Positions 1 to 5,142 of a stretch of 6,099 nt of DNA are shown here, piece by piece. The notes beneath the pieces were generated by a model, which was not told where the DNA came from, did not search any database, and saw only the letters and a program-made list of their open reading frames with translations. Positions within the stretch are counted from its first letter, which is position 1; each line of letters begins with the position of its first letter. The position numbers were made by a program, and so were the translations under genes. The stretch lies in contig JAICYE010000148.1 of NCBI GenBank assembly GCA_025934385.1, positions 1-6,099 of the forward strand, read 5' to 3'. The stretch comes from Acidimicrobiia bacterium (lineage in GTDB: Bacteria; Actinomycetota; Acidimicrobiia; IMCC26256; BP-133).

Positions 1-933
1 ATCGTCGCCCCGGCGAACCTTCCCCGGGTCCGTACCGCCGGCAGCCGCTCCACCCGGGCCGCCGACCCCGCCGCCCCGAGGGAGAGCGGCGTCTGGGCCG
101 TCGTCGTCGGCATCGACGACTACCCGGGCACCGACGCCGACCCCCCGGCCGCCGTGGCCGACGCCCGGGAGGTCGACAGCGCCCTGGCCGCCTACGGAGT
201 GCCGCTCAGCCACCGGCTCGTCCTCCTCGACAAGCAGGCGACCGGCGACAACATCCGCGGCGCCTTGAACTGGATGACGGCCCGGGCGACCGCGGACTCC
301 ACGGCGGTGTTCTTCTACTCCGGCCACGTCCGCCAGGTGGCGGGCGACCCCGACCACGACGGTGAGTGGGTCGACGAGGCGATCGTCGGCGCCGATGGCG
401 ACAACGTCTACGACGGGCAGGTCGCCGACATCCTCCGGGGGCTCGAGGCCCGCACGGCCTGGCTGGGGATCGCCGCCTGCTACGGCGGAGGCTTCGACGA
501 CGCCCTCGCCCCGGGCCGCGTCCTCACCGCCGCCGCCGGGGAGAACGACGTGGCCTACGAGAACTCCGGTCTCGGCCACAGCTACATGGTGGAGTACATG
601 GTCCACCGGGCCATGCTGGAGGGGAAGGCCGCCGGTTCGGTGCAGGACTCCTTCGCCTGGGCCAAGGCCCAGATCGCCCGCGACTACCCCAATCGCCAGC
701 CGGTGATGATCGACCGCTCCCGGGGGCCGGTGGTGCTCGGCCGCCCCGTCCCCGCCTCCGACAACCGCCGGCCGCCGGCTGCCGCCCAGCCGCCCTCGCA
801 GTCGAAGAACCCCCAGCCGGGCGGGTCGGCGCCGCCGCCCACCGCTCCCGAACCCAAGCCCGGCCAGAGCCCCTGCGCCCAGGTCCTGAGCGTCACGGTC
901 TGTTCGGACAAGCGGTCGAACGGACCCCGCTGA
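1..933 (+). CDS. Caspase-like (peptidase C14 family) protein, 5' partial
   Basis: The frame is open from base 1 to a TGA at 931-933 (310 residues visible), so the true start lies left of the window. The GTG at 154 is internal, because the caspase core strand VVVGIDDY (bases 100-123) lies upstream of it. The catalytic pair is recognisable: His in FFYSGH (codon 325-327) and Cys in AACYGGG (codon 478-480), 51 residues apart, as expected for the p20-like subunit of caspases and metacaspases. The usual SGHG is SGHV here. After the fold, from about base 765, comes a low-complexity Pro/Ala/Ser tail ending in a short segment with two cysteines eight residues apart (CAQVLSVTVC). Family knowledge: these are cysteine endopeptidases, often cleaving after basic or acidic residues. 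Substrate and role are unknown. The Pro-rich tail and paired cysteines suggest, without proving, an exported or surface location. Confidence 0.8.
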   Translation: MVAPANLPRVRTAGSRSTRAADPAAPRESGVWAVVVGIDDYPGTDADPPAAVADAREVDSALAAYGVPLSHRLVLLDKQATGDNIRGALNWMTARATADSTAVFFYSGHVRQVAGDPDHDGEWVDEAIVGADGDNVYDGQVADILRGLEARTAWLGIAACYGGGFDDALAPGRVLTAAAGENDVAYENSGLGHSYMVEYMVHRAMLEGKAAGSVQDSFAWAKAQIARDYPNRQPVMIDRSRGPVVLGRPVPASDNRRPPAAAQPPSQSKNPQPGGSAPPPTAPEPKPGQSPCAQVLSVTVCSDKRSNGPR

Positions 934-940
934 GAACAGC

Positions 941-970
941 GGCGGCCGGGGCTCGCCGCCCCGGGCCGCC
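941..970. terminator. GC-rich hairpin between convergent caspase-like gene and tRNA-Ser
   Basis: Left arm 941-952 (GGCGGCCGGGGC) pairs with right arm 958-970 over 12 base pairs with one bulged G and a five-base loop. It starts 7 bases after the caspase-like stop and lies just past the tRNA 3' end. No T-run follows on the plus strand. On the minus strand the next bases (GCTGTTCTC) are mildly T-rich. It probably acts as a shared terminator for the two converging transcripts, but lacks a canonical U-tract. Confidence 0.45.
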
Positions 971-976
971 GGCCCG

Positions 977-1061
977 CGGAGAGAGTGGGATTTGAACCCA
1001 CGGGGGGTTGCCCCCCACACGCTCTCCAGGCGTGCCGGTTCGGCCGCTCCCGCATCTCTCC
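977..1061 (-). tRNA. tRNA-Ser, anticodon GGA
   Basis: On the minus strand a full class II tRNA can be folded. The acceptor stem is GGAGAGA (1061-1055) with TCTCTCC (984-978) and discriminator G at 977. The D-arm has a 3-bp stem. The anticodon arm CACGC-CTGGAGA-GCGTG gives anticodon GGA, reading UCC and UCU serine codons. A long variable arm of 16 bases (G-run, CAA, C-run) is typical of serine tRNAs, and the T-arm is GTGGG-TTCAAAT-CCCAC. Total length is 85 nt. CCA is not encoded (the next bases are CGG), so CCA-adding enzyme must complete it, which is usual in actinobacteria. The gene converges on the caspase-like gene and diverges from ffs. Confidence 0.96.
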
Positions 1062-1226
1062 TTGGATTGCGTGGCCCTCGGGCCACTGAGCGACGGTAGC
1101 ATGGGGGGCGGACCGTGCTAGGCGGGGAGCTCGTGGTGCCCTGTACCCCAAATCCACGTATGGGGGGCTGAATTCCCGCCCGAGGTCCGACCAGTTTCAG
1201 GAGTTCGGCCCGCACGCAGCGACGAT
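1062..1226. other. Non-coding divergent region between tRNA-Ser and ffs
   Basis: This spacer separates the leftward tRNA-Ser and rightward SRP RNA genes. Apart from the tRNA promoter candidate, I see a small inverted repeat CCCCA (1146-1150) / TGGGG (1161-1165) around a locally AT-richer ten-base loop, possibly a weak operator or hairpin. The stretch contains no credible gene. No TAnnnT hexamer lies at the expected distance upstream of 1227; the nearest TA on the plus strand is near 1159. The ffs promoter is therefore either degenerate or further upstream, with 5' processing of the RNA. Confidence 0.5.
1093..1101 (-). promoter_or_regulatory. Putative extended -10 promoter of tRNA-Ser
   Basis: The minus strand reads TGCTACCGT here, matching the extended -10 pattern TGn-TAnnnT. 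It would start transcription near 1086, about 25 bases before the tRNA 5' end, a normal leader length for RNase P processing. No convincing -35 hexamer is seen at the right spacing. This is inferred from pattern and position only. Confidence 0.4.
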
Positions 1227-1323
1227 GGCCGGGTCCTGCGCAACGGGGTCCCGCGAACCGAGTCAGGGCCGGGAGGCAGCAGCTCTCAGCGGACCACCCC
1301 GTGTGCCGCAGGGTCGCCTGGCC
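1227..1323 (+). ncRNA. ffs: Signal recognition particle RNA, short bacterial (4.5S) type
   Basis: The conserved helix 8 hallmark is present at 1262-1282: GTCAGG, GCC, a GGGA tetraloop, then GG and AGCAGC. It is preceded by the ACC of the asymmetric loop (1257-1259) and followed by the 3' motif GTGTGCCG (1301-1308), all in the same order as in E. coli 4.5S RNA. The ends close in a long stem: GGCCGGG (1227-1233) pairs with CCTGGCC (1317-1323), then CCTGCG (1235-1240) pairs with CGCAGG (1307-1312). This gives about 97 nt, the short form without an Alu domain. The RNA binds Ffh and pairs with FtsY to target nascent membrane and secretory proteins to the translocon. The tetraloop is GGGA rather than the common GGAA but still fits GNRA. 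Exact mature ends are set from the terminal stem. Confidence 0.93.
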
Positions 1324-1375
1324 TGAGCGAGCGACGGTGTTGGTGCCTGAGGCTGCCGGATCGACGGCGGGTGCA

Positions 1376-1406
1376 CGGTCCCAGACCGCAACGCGGGCTG
1401 GGACCG
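1376..1406 (+). promoter_or_regulatory. Strong hairpin A downstream of ffs, competes with the terminator hairpin
   Basis: CGGTCCCAG (1376-1384) pairs perfectly with CTGGGACCG (1398-1406). The stem continues through an A-G mismatch into CCGC/GCGG closed by an AAC loop. It shares bases 1402-1406 with the left arm of the following hairpin (1402-1428), so both cannot form fully at once. This arrangement resembles an attenuator or an RNA 3'-end stabiliser. No ligand-binding or leader-peptide feature was recognised. Confidence 0.5.
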
Positions 1407-1435
1407 GGGGAAGCATGCACCCCCGGTCTGTATTT
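1402..1435 (+). terminator. Putative intrinsic terminator after ffs
   Basis: GACCGGGGG (1402-1410) pairs over nine bases with CCCCCGGTC (1420-1428) around a nine-base loop. It is followed directly by TGTATTT (1429-1435), an unusually T-rich run for this genome. It would end the ffs transcript about 80 bases past the mature RNA. It overlaps hairpin A (1376-1406). Confidence 0.6.
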
Positions 1436-1574
1436 CTGGGCGGCTACCGCCGCCTCCCGGCCGGCCTCCCGCCGGCCTCCTCCTTGGTGACGGGCCTCCG
1501 GCCCGCCACCGGCCGTGTCCGGTGATCGCTGCGACGTGCCCTCCGGCACCCTCCTTACCGTCGGAGGTGCCCGG
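1436..1574 (+). promoter_or_regulatory. Structured non-coding region upstream of dnaX, with hairpins C and D
   Basis: No gene is supported here. CCGGCCTCC occurs twice, close together (about 1459-1480). Hairpin C: GGTG-A-CGGGCC (1486-1496) pairs with GGCCCG-C-CACC (1500-1510) around a TCC loop, ten pairs with one A-C mismatch. Hairpin D: CACCGG (1507-1512) pairs with CCGGTG (1519-1524) around six bases. C and D share CACC at 1507-1510 and so exclude each other. The CACCGG/CCGGTG inverted repeat could equally be a DNA operator close to the dnaX promoter. Which of these applies cannot be decided from sequence. Confidence 0.35.
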
Positions 1575-1580
1575 TAGGGT
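1575..1580 (+). promoter_or_regulatory. Putative -10 element of dnaX, possibly leaderless mRNA
   Basis: TAGGGT fits the actinobacterial -10 pattern TAnnnT and lies nine bases upstream of the dnaX ATG. That places the start site at or within a few bases of the ATG. The best Shine-Dalgarno-like string (GGAGGT, 1563-1568) is 21 bases from the ATG, too far to serve it. A leaderless mRNA is therefore the simpler reading. No clear -35 is seen, although TTACCG at 1555-1560 is a weak candidate. Confidence 0.45.
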
Positions 1581-1589
1581 GGCGGTGTT

Positions 1590-3407
1590 ATGGCGTTCCA
1601 GTCGCTCTACCGCAAGCACCGGCCCCAGACCTTCGCCGAGCTCGTCGGTCAGGAGGCGGTCAGCACGGCGCTGCGCAACGCCGTCCGGGAGGGCCGGGTC
1701 GGCCACGCCTACCTCTTCTCCGGCCCGAGGGGGACGGGGAAGACCACCACCGCCCGCTTGCTGGCCAAGGCGCTGAACTGCACCGGCGACCGCTCGACCC
1801 TGCCACCGGGCGAGCCCTGTAACGGCTGTCCATCGTGTGTGGAGATCACCGCCGGCACCTCGATGGACGTCGTGGAGCTCGACGCCGCCTCCAACCGGGG
1901 CGTCGGGGAGATGCGGTCGCTGCTGGAGCGGGTCGCCTACCGCTCGGCCGGCGGCGCCCGGAAGGTCTACATCGTCGACGAGGTCCACATGCTGACCAAG
2001 GAGGCGTCGACGGCGCTGCTCAAGACGCTGGAGGAGCCGCCCGACCACGTCATCTTCGTGCTGGCCACCACCGACCCGCAGATGGTGCTGCCGACGATCC
2101 GGTCCCGCACCCAGCACTTCGAGTTCTCGCTGCTGTCGGCCGACCGCCTGGCCGCCCACCTGGCCGACATCGCCACCCGGGAGGGCGTCGAGGCCGACAC
2201 TGACGCCCTGGCCACCATCGCCCGGCGGGCCGGCGGTTCGGCCCGCGACGCCCTGTCGCTCCTCGACCAGGCGCTGGCCTACGGCGAGGGCAGCCTGCGG
2301 CCGGAGCAGGTCGCCGCCCTCTTCGGGGGGACGGCCACCTCCGCCCGGGGAGCCATCGTCGATGCGCTGGCCGCCGGCGACGTCCCGGCCCTGCTGGAAC
2401 GGCTCGACGCCCTGCTCGGTGCCGGCGTCGATGCCCGCACCCTGGCCGACGACCTGCTCCGCCACCTCCGGGAGATCTTCCTCGTCCTGTCGTCCCCGGG
2501 CCGGGTCCGGCTCGAGACGCCCGAGGAGGAGCGGGCCGGGCTCGCCGCCCAGGGGGAGGCACTGGGGGCGGCCGGCGTCGTGCGGGCGCTCGAGACCCTC
2601 GGGGAGGCTGCGATCGAGATCCGCCGGGCCCCCGACCCCCGGCTCGTGCTCGAGGTGACGCTCGTCCGCCTCGCCCGGCGCGACGTCAGCACGATCGAGG
2701 CCCTGGCCGAGCGCCTGTCCCGGCTGGAACGGGCGCTGGACGACCTCCGGGGGGGCGCCCGGGCTGTCGGGCCGTCGACCACCGAGCCCCCCGCCGGACC
2801 GTCTCGGCCCGAGGCCCGCACGGGGCCCCAGGCGGCGCTCGGAGCGCTGCGGAAGGGCGCGGCACCAGCACCGGGCGCGATGCGACCGCCGTCCGCTCCT
2901 CCTCCGGCCGCGGAACCCGAACCGGAACCGGCTCCGGAGGCGGCCGAGGCGCCGCTCACGCTCGACGACGTCGCGGCCGCCTGGGCCAAGGCGGTCGAGG
3001 GCTTCCGGCCTCGGCTCAAGGCCATGGCCAAGGAGGCGCATCCGATCCGGGTCGACGGCGACACCGTGGTGCTGGGCCTGCCGTCGCGCTTCGAGAAGGT
3101 CCACCTCCCGACGATCACCGGCGAGACGGCCGCCGTGGCCGGCGTCCTGTCCGAGCTGCTGGGCCGGCTGGTCCGGCTGAGCGTGGTGCTCGACGACGAC
3201 GTCGTGTCGCCCCACGCCGCTCCACCGCCGTCGGGGGGGGCGGCGCCGGTCGAGATCGGTGAGGGTGACGGCGGCGCCGACGCCATGGCGGCGGAGATGG
3301 CCCGTCCGGCGGAGCCGGCCGGAGGGGGGCGGGGGGTAGATTCTCCCGTCGGCCTGGTCATCGAGACGTTCGGGGCCAGCATCGAGAGCGAGACCGTGAG
3401 GGAGTGA
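1590..3407 (+). CDS. dnaX: DNA polymerase III subunit gamma/tau (clamp loader ATPase)
   Basis: The 605-residue protein loads the sliding clamp and organises the replisome. The N-terminus ([17 protein letters not shown]) is typical of DnaX. Walker A is GPRGTGKTT (45-53); four zinc-binding cysteines are at 64, 77, 80 and 83; Walker B with DExH is VYIVDEVH (126-133); sensor 1 lies near 156-162; the SRC motif reads SRT (172-174), an actinobacteria-like variant; sensor 2 is [13 protein letters not shown] (215-227). The collar domain spans about 230-365. A Pro/Ala/Glu-rich linker (about 390-455) leads to a tau-type C-terminal domain (about 456-535) and a tail containing LVIETFGA. The ATG is the only usable start, since an in-frame TAG lies at 1575-1577. 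It leads the dnaX-ybaB-recR operon. No frameshift site giving a short gamma form was found. Confidence 0.97.
   Translation: MAFQSLYRKHRPQTFAELVGQEAVSTALRNAVREGRVGHAYLFSGPRGTGKTTTARLLAKALNCTGDRSTLPPGEPCNGCPSCVEITAGTSMDVVELDAASNRGVGEMRSLLERVAYRSAGGARKVYIVDEVHMLTKEASTALLKTLEEPPDHVIFVLATTDPQMVLPTIRSRTQHFEFSLLSADRLAAHLADIATREGVEADTDALATIARRAGGSARDALSLLDQALAYGEGSLRPEQVAALFGGTATSARGAIVDALAAGDVPALLERLDALLGAGVDARTLADDLLRHLREIFLVLSSPGRVRLETPEEERAGLAAQGEALGAAGVVRALETLGEAAIEIRRAPDPRLVLEVTLVRLARRDVSTIEALAERLSRLERALDDLRGGARAVGPSTTEPPAGPSRPEARTGPQAALGALRKGAAPAPGAMRPPSAPPPAAEPEPEPAPEAAEAPLTLDDVAAAWAKAVEGFRPRLKAMAKEAHPIRVDGDTVVLGLPSRFEKVHLPTITGETAAVAGVLSELLGRLVRLSVVLDDDVVSPHAAPPPSGGAAPVEIGEGDGGADAMAAEMARPAEPAGGGRGVDSPVGLVIETFGASIESETVRE
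3337..3342 (+). promoter_or_regulatory. Possible internal -10 element for ybaB-recR, inside dnaX
   Basis: TAGATT matches TAnnnT and lies 71 bases upstream of the ybaB ATG. It falls in codons GTA-GAT-TCT, three consecutive non-G/C-ending codons in a gene that almost always ends codons in G or C. A G-rich stretch (3324-3336) sits just upstream. No -35 is evident. This is an inference from local composition and position. Confidence 0.3.
3398..3404 (+). promoter_or_regulatory. Ribosome binding site that decides the ybaB start
   Basis: GAGGGAG within the last codons of dnaX lies eight bases before ATG 3413. It abuts the in-frame GTG at 3404, leaving no spacing for that alternative. It therefore supports the ATG as the start. 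Confidence 0.7.
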
Positions 3408-3412
3408 CCATC

Positions 3413-3754
3413 ATGGCCAGCAAGAACGAGATGAACCAGATGATGAAGCAGGTTCAGAAGATGCAGGCCGACATGATGGCCACCCAGGAGAAGCTCGCCG
3501 CGGAGACCGTCGAAGCGTCGGTCGGCGGAGGGGTGGTCAAGGCCGTCGTCACCGGGTCGGGGACGCTGGAGTCGATCACCATCGACCCGGGCGCGGTCGA
3601 TCCCGACGACGTCGAGATGCTGCAGGACCTCATCGTGGCCGCCGTCAACGAAGGGCTGCGGCTGGCCCAGGAGCTGCAGTCCCAGAGCTTCGGCGGGATC
3701 ACCAACGCCCTCGGCGGCCTGGGCGGCGGCCTCGGCGGCCTCTTCGGGCAGTAG
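3413..3754 (+). CDS. YbaB/EbfC family nucleoid-associated DNA-binding protein
   Basis: The 113-residue protein has the typical family length of about 100-115. An N-terminal helix rich in Met, Gln and Lys (roughly residues 4-30, likely coiled coil) is followed by the conserved strand segment [22 protein letters not shown]. Next comes a helix starting at [18 protein letters not shown] and a glycine/leucine-rich tail encoded by three near-copies of GGCGGCCT (3713-3741). Family members form dimers that bind DNA and contribute to nucleoid structure and gene expression. ATG 3413 is preferred over GTG 3404 because of the ribosome binding site. The ATG lies five bases past the dnaX stop, so translation is probably coupled. 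The position between dnaX and recR is the classic arrangement across bacteria. Confidence 0.95.
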   Translation: MASKNEMNQMMKQVQKMQADMMATQEKLAAETVEASVGGGVVKAVVTGSGTLESITIDPGAVDPDDVEMLQDLIVAAVNEGLRLAQELQSQSFGGITNALGGLGGGLGGLFGQ

Positions 3755-3765
3755 ACACGACCGGC

Positions 3766-4365
3766 GTGTACGAGGGCCCGGTCCAGAGCCTGGTCGACGA
3801 ACTGGGTCGCCTTCCGGGCATCGGGCCGAAGTCGGCCCAGCGCATCGCCTTCCACCTCCTCCGCCTTCCGGCGGAGGACGCCAAGCGCCTGGCCACGGCC
3901 ATCGTCGAGGCCAAGGAGCGGGTGTCGTGGTGCCGGCGCTGCTTCAACATCGCCGAGGGCGAGGAGTGCCGGTACTGCCGCGACGACACCCGCGACCCGA
4001 CCCTCATCTGCGTGGTGGAGGACGCCCGCGACATCGTGGCCGTCGAACGCACCCGGGAGTTCCGGGGCCTGTACCACGTGCTCGGCGGCGCCATCTCCCC
4101 CATCGAGGGCATCGGCCCGGAGCAGCTCCGGATCCGGGAGCTGCTCGGCCGGCTGGGCGACGAGGGCGTGAAGGAGGTCATCCTGGCCACCAATCCCAAC
4201 ATCGAGGGCGAGGCCACCGCCATGTACCTCGCCCGGCTGTTGCAGCCACTCGGCGTGCGGGTCACCCGGATCGCCAGCGGCCTGCCGGTCGGCGGGGATC
4301 TCGAGTACGCCGACGAGATCACCCTCGGCCGGGCCTTCGAGGGCCGCCGGGAAGTCGGGAGCTGA
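3766..4365 (+). CDS. recR: Recombination mediator protein RecR
   Basis: The 199 residues match the usual RecR length. RecR works with RecF and RecO to load RecA at single-stranded gaps during recombinational repair. Domains in order: a helix-hairpin-helix segment ([17 protein letters not shown], 16-32), a C4 zinc finger (Cys 56, 59, 68, 71; CRRC and CRYC), and a Toprim domain from about residue 80 ([17 protein letters not shown], then [18 protein letters not shown]). The conserved C-terminal segment is [19 protein letters not shown]. The GTG start gives the family N-terminus ([18 protein letters not shown]), so it is well fixed even though no Shine-Dalgarno is visible in the 11-base gap after ybaB. 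Translation probably depends on coupling to ybaB. The stop is one base from the convergent RDD gene stop. Confidence 0.97.
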   Translation: MYEGPVQSLVDELGRLPGIGPKSAQRIAFHLLRLPAEDAKRLATAIVEAKERVSWCRRCFNIAEGEECRYCRDDTRDPTLICVVEDARDIVAVERTREFRGLYHVLGGAISPIEGIGPEQLRIRELLGRLGDEGVKEVILATNPNIEGEATAMYLARLLQPLGVRVTRIASGLPVGGDLEYADEITLGRAFEGRREVGS

Positions 4366-4382
4366 GTCAGCCCCGGGCGGCC
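4342..4382. terminator. Shared hairpin spanning the convergent recR and RDD stops
   Basis: GGCCGCCGGG (4342-4351) pairs with the segment 4372-4382 over ten base pairs with one bulged G. The loop contains both stop codons inside the palindrome GCTGA-G-TCAGC (4361-4371). On the plus strand the hairpin is followed by TTGGCTT, a weak U-tract. As the genes leave one base between them, any terminator must lie in coding sequence. This is the best candidate for a bidirectional one. Confidence 0.4.
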
Positions 4383-5110
4383 TTGGCTTCGGCCAGGGCT
4401 TCGAGGAACTCCTCGGGGTGCAGGCCCGGAGGGGCGCCGGCCACCTTGGGCCGGAGCCGCTCGGCCAGCTCCCAGGCCAGCCGGCCCCGGGCGGCCGGGT
4501 CGAGCTGCGCCCGCCGCTCGAGGAACCGGCGGACGGTGACGAGCTCGAACGACGTGATGCCGCTGACGTCCCAGGCGGCGTAGCGATCGGCGACGGCGAA
4601 GTCGGGGACGGCCGTCGACGGAGGGGCGGCCAGCGGCGCCCGCCGTTCCCGCACCACCAGCGTGCCGGCGGCGAGGTCCCCGAGGCGCTGGTTGCGCCGG
4701 CTCAGCAGGACGCTGGCCGCGCCCACGGCGTAGATCCCCGGCAGCCCGTCGACGAGGCGGAGGAGGTTGCGGACGGCCGAGGCCAGGAACCCGACCGGCT
4801 CGCCGCCCAGGCGGACGACCCTCAAGCCCGCCGCCCGCTTTCCGGGGGGGCGCCCAGAGGCCAGCGTCTCGAAGGCGACGTCGTAGCCGAACCACACCAG
4901 GAAGGTGGCCACGAGCAGCAGAGCCACGACGAACCCACCGACCGCGTCGTCGCCGGCGGCCGCGGCGACGACCCACAGGGCGCCCACGACGCCGCCCTTG
5001 ATCAGCAGATCGACGAGGGTGGCCACCAGGCGGGACCCCAGCCCGGCCAGGACCAGCTCGAGCTCCACGCCTTCGGGGGTGGGGATCGAGATCCGGTCCT
5101 CGTAGGTCAC
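4367..5110 (-). CDS. RDD family membrane protein
   Basis: The 247-residue protein reads leftward from GTG 5110 to TGA at 4369-4367. The N-terminus (ISIPTPEGVELE, then AGLGSRLVATLVDLLI) carries the Arg-27/Asp-34 signature of the RDD domain. Two clear hydrophobic segments lie at about 30-52 and 56-76, and a third, less hydrophobic one at about 120-137. Conserved loops are GRPPGKRAAGLRVVR (86-100) and RNQRLGDLAAGTLVV (139-153). The C-terminal ~90 residues are a charged, helical, probably cytoplasmic extension (including VRRFLERR) seen in actinobacterial members. The biochemical function of this family is mostly unsettled; transport or ion homeostasis roles have been proposed for some members. 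The gene diverges from a SpoIIM-family gene across 32 bases, which supports a joint membrane-associated role. No strong ribosome binding site is seen before the GTG, but the N-terminal match fixes the start. Confidence 0.93.
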   Translation of the reverse strand: MTYEDRISIPTPEGVELELVLAGLGSRLVATLVDLLIKGGVVGALWVVAAAAGDDAVGGFVVALLLVATFLVWFGYDVAFETLASGRPPGKRAAGLRVVRLGGEPVGFLASAVRNLLRLVDGLPGIYAVGAASVLLSRRNQRLGDLAAGTLVVRERRAPLAAPPSTAVPDFAVADRYAAWDVSGITSFELVTVRRFLERRAQLDPAARGRLAWELAERLRPKVAGAPPGLHPEEFLEALAEAKAARG

Positions 5111-5126
5111 AGCGCAGATGATCCCC

Positions 5127-5132
5127 TACCGT
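5127..5132 (+). promoter_or_regulatory. Putative -10 element of the SpoIIM-family gene in a 32-base divergent gap
   Basis: TACCGT (TAnnnT) lies ten bases before ATG 5143, so its start site would fall within a few bases of the ATG (leaderless or nearly so). The opposite strand overlaps it with TAGGGG (5128-5123), a poorer -10 candidate 12 bases from the RDD GTG. The two genes could thus share one near-symmetric promoter core. No -35 hexamers are convincing. Confidence 0.4.
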
Positions 5133-5142
5133 GTCGGCCCAC

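Noticed and set aside
934..1061. tRNA-Ser as an integration site with the caspase-like gene as mobile cargo
   Set aside because: The caspase-like gene does lie on the 3' side of the tRNA, but no duplicated tRNA 3' end, integrase or compositional break is visible in the window.
1301..1525. Small plus-strand frame of 74 codons between ffs and dnaX
   Set aside because: It begins inside the SRP RNA, has no ribosome binding site, and runs through the terminator-like hairpins.
2749..2755. G7 run at the end of the DnaX collar domain as a programmed frameshift site making gamma
   Set aside because: It is at a tempting position, but both alternative frames stay open for well over 100 codons, so no short gamma would result. 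No supporting stem was evident.
1263..3215. Long open frame (650 codons) on the minus strand opposite dnaX
   Set aside because: It is antisense to a certain dnaX and also overlaps the SRP RNA. Its composition is Arg/Gly/Pro-rich and it has no recognisable motifs. Long antisense frames are expected in DNA this GC-rich.
3404..3412. GTG 3404 as the ybaB start
   Set aside because: The ribosome binding site abuts this codon with no spacing. ATG 3413 has correct spacing and gives the family's usual N-terminus.
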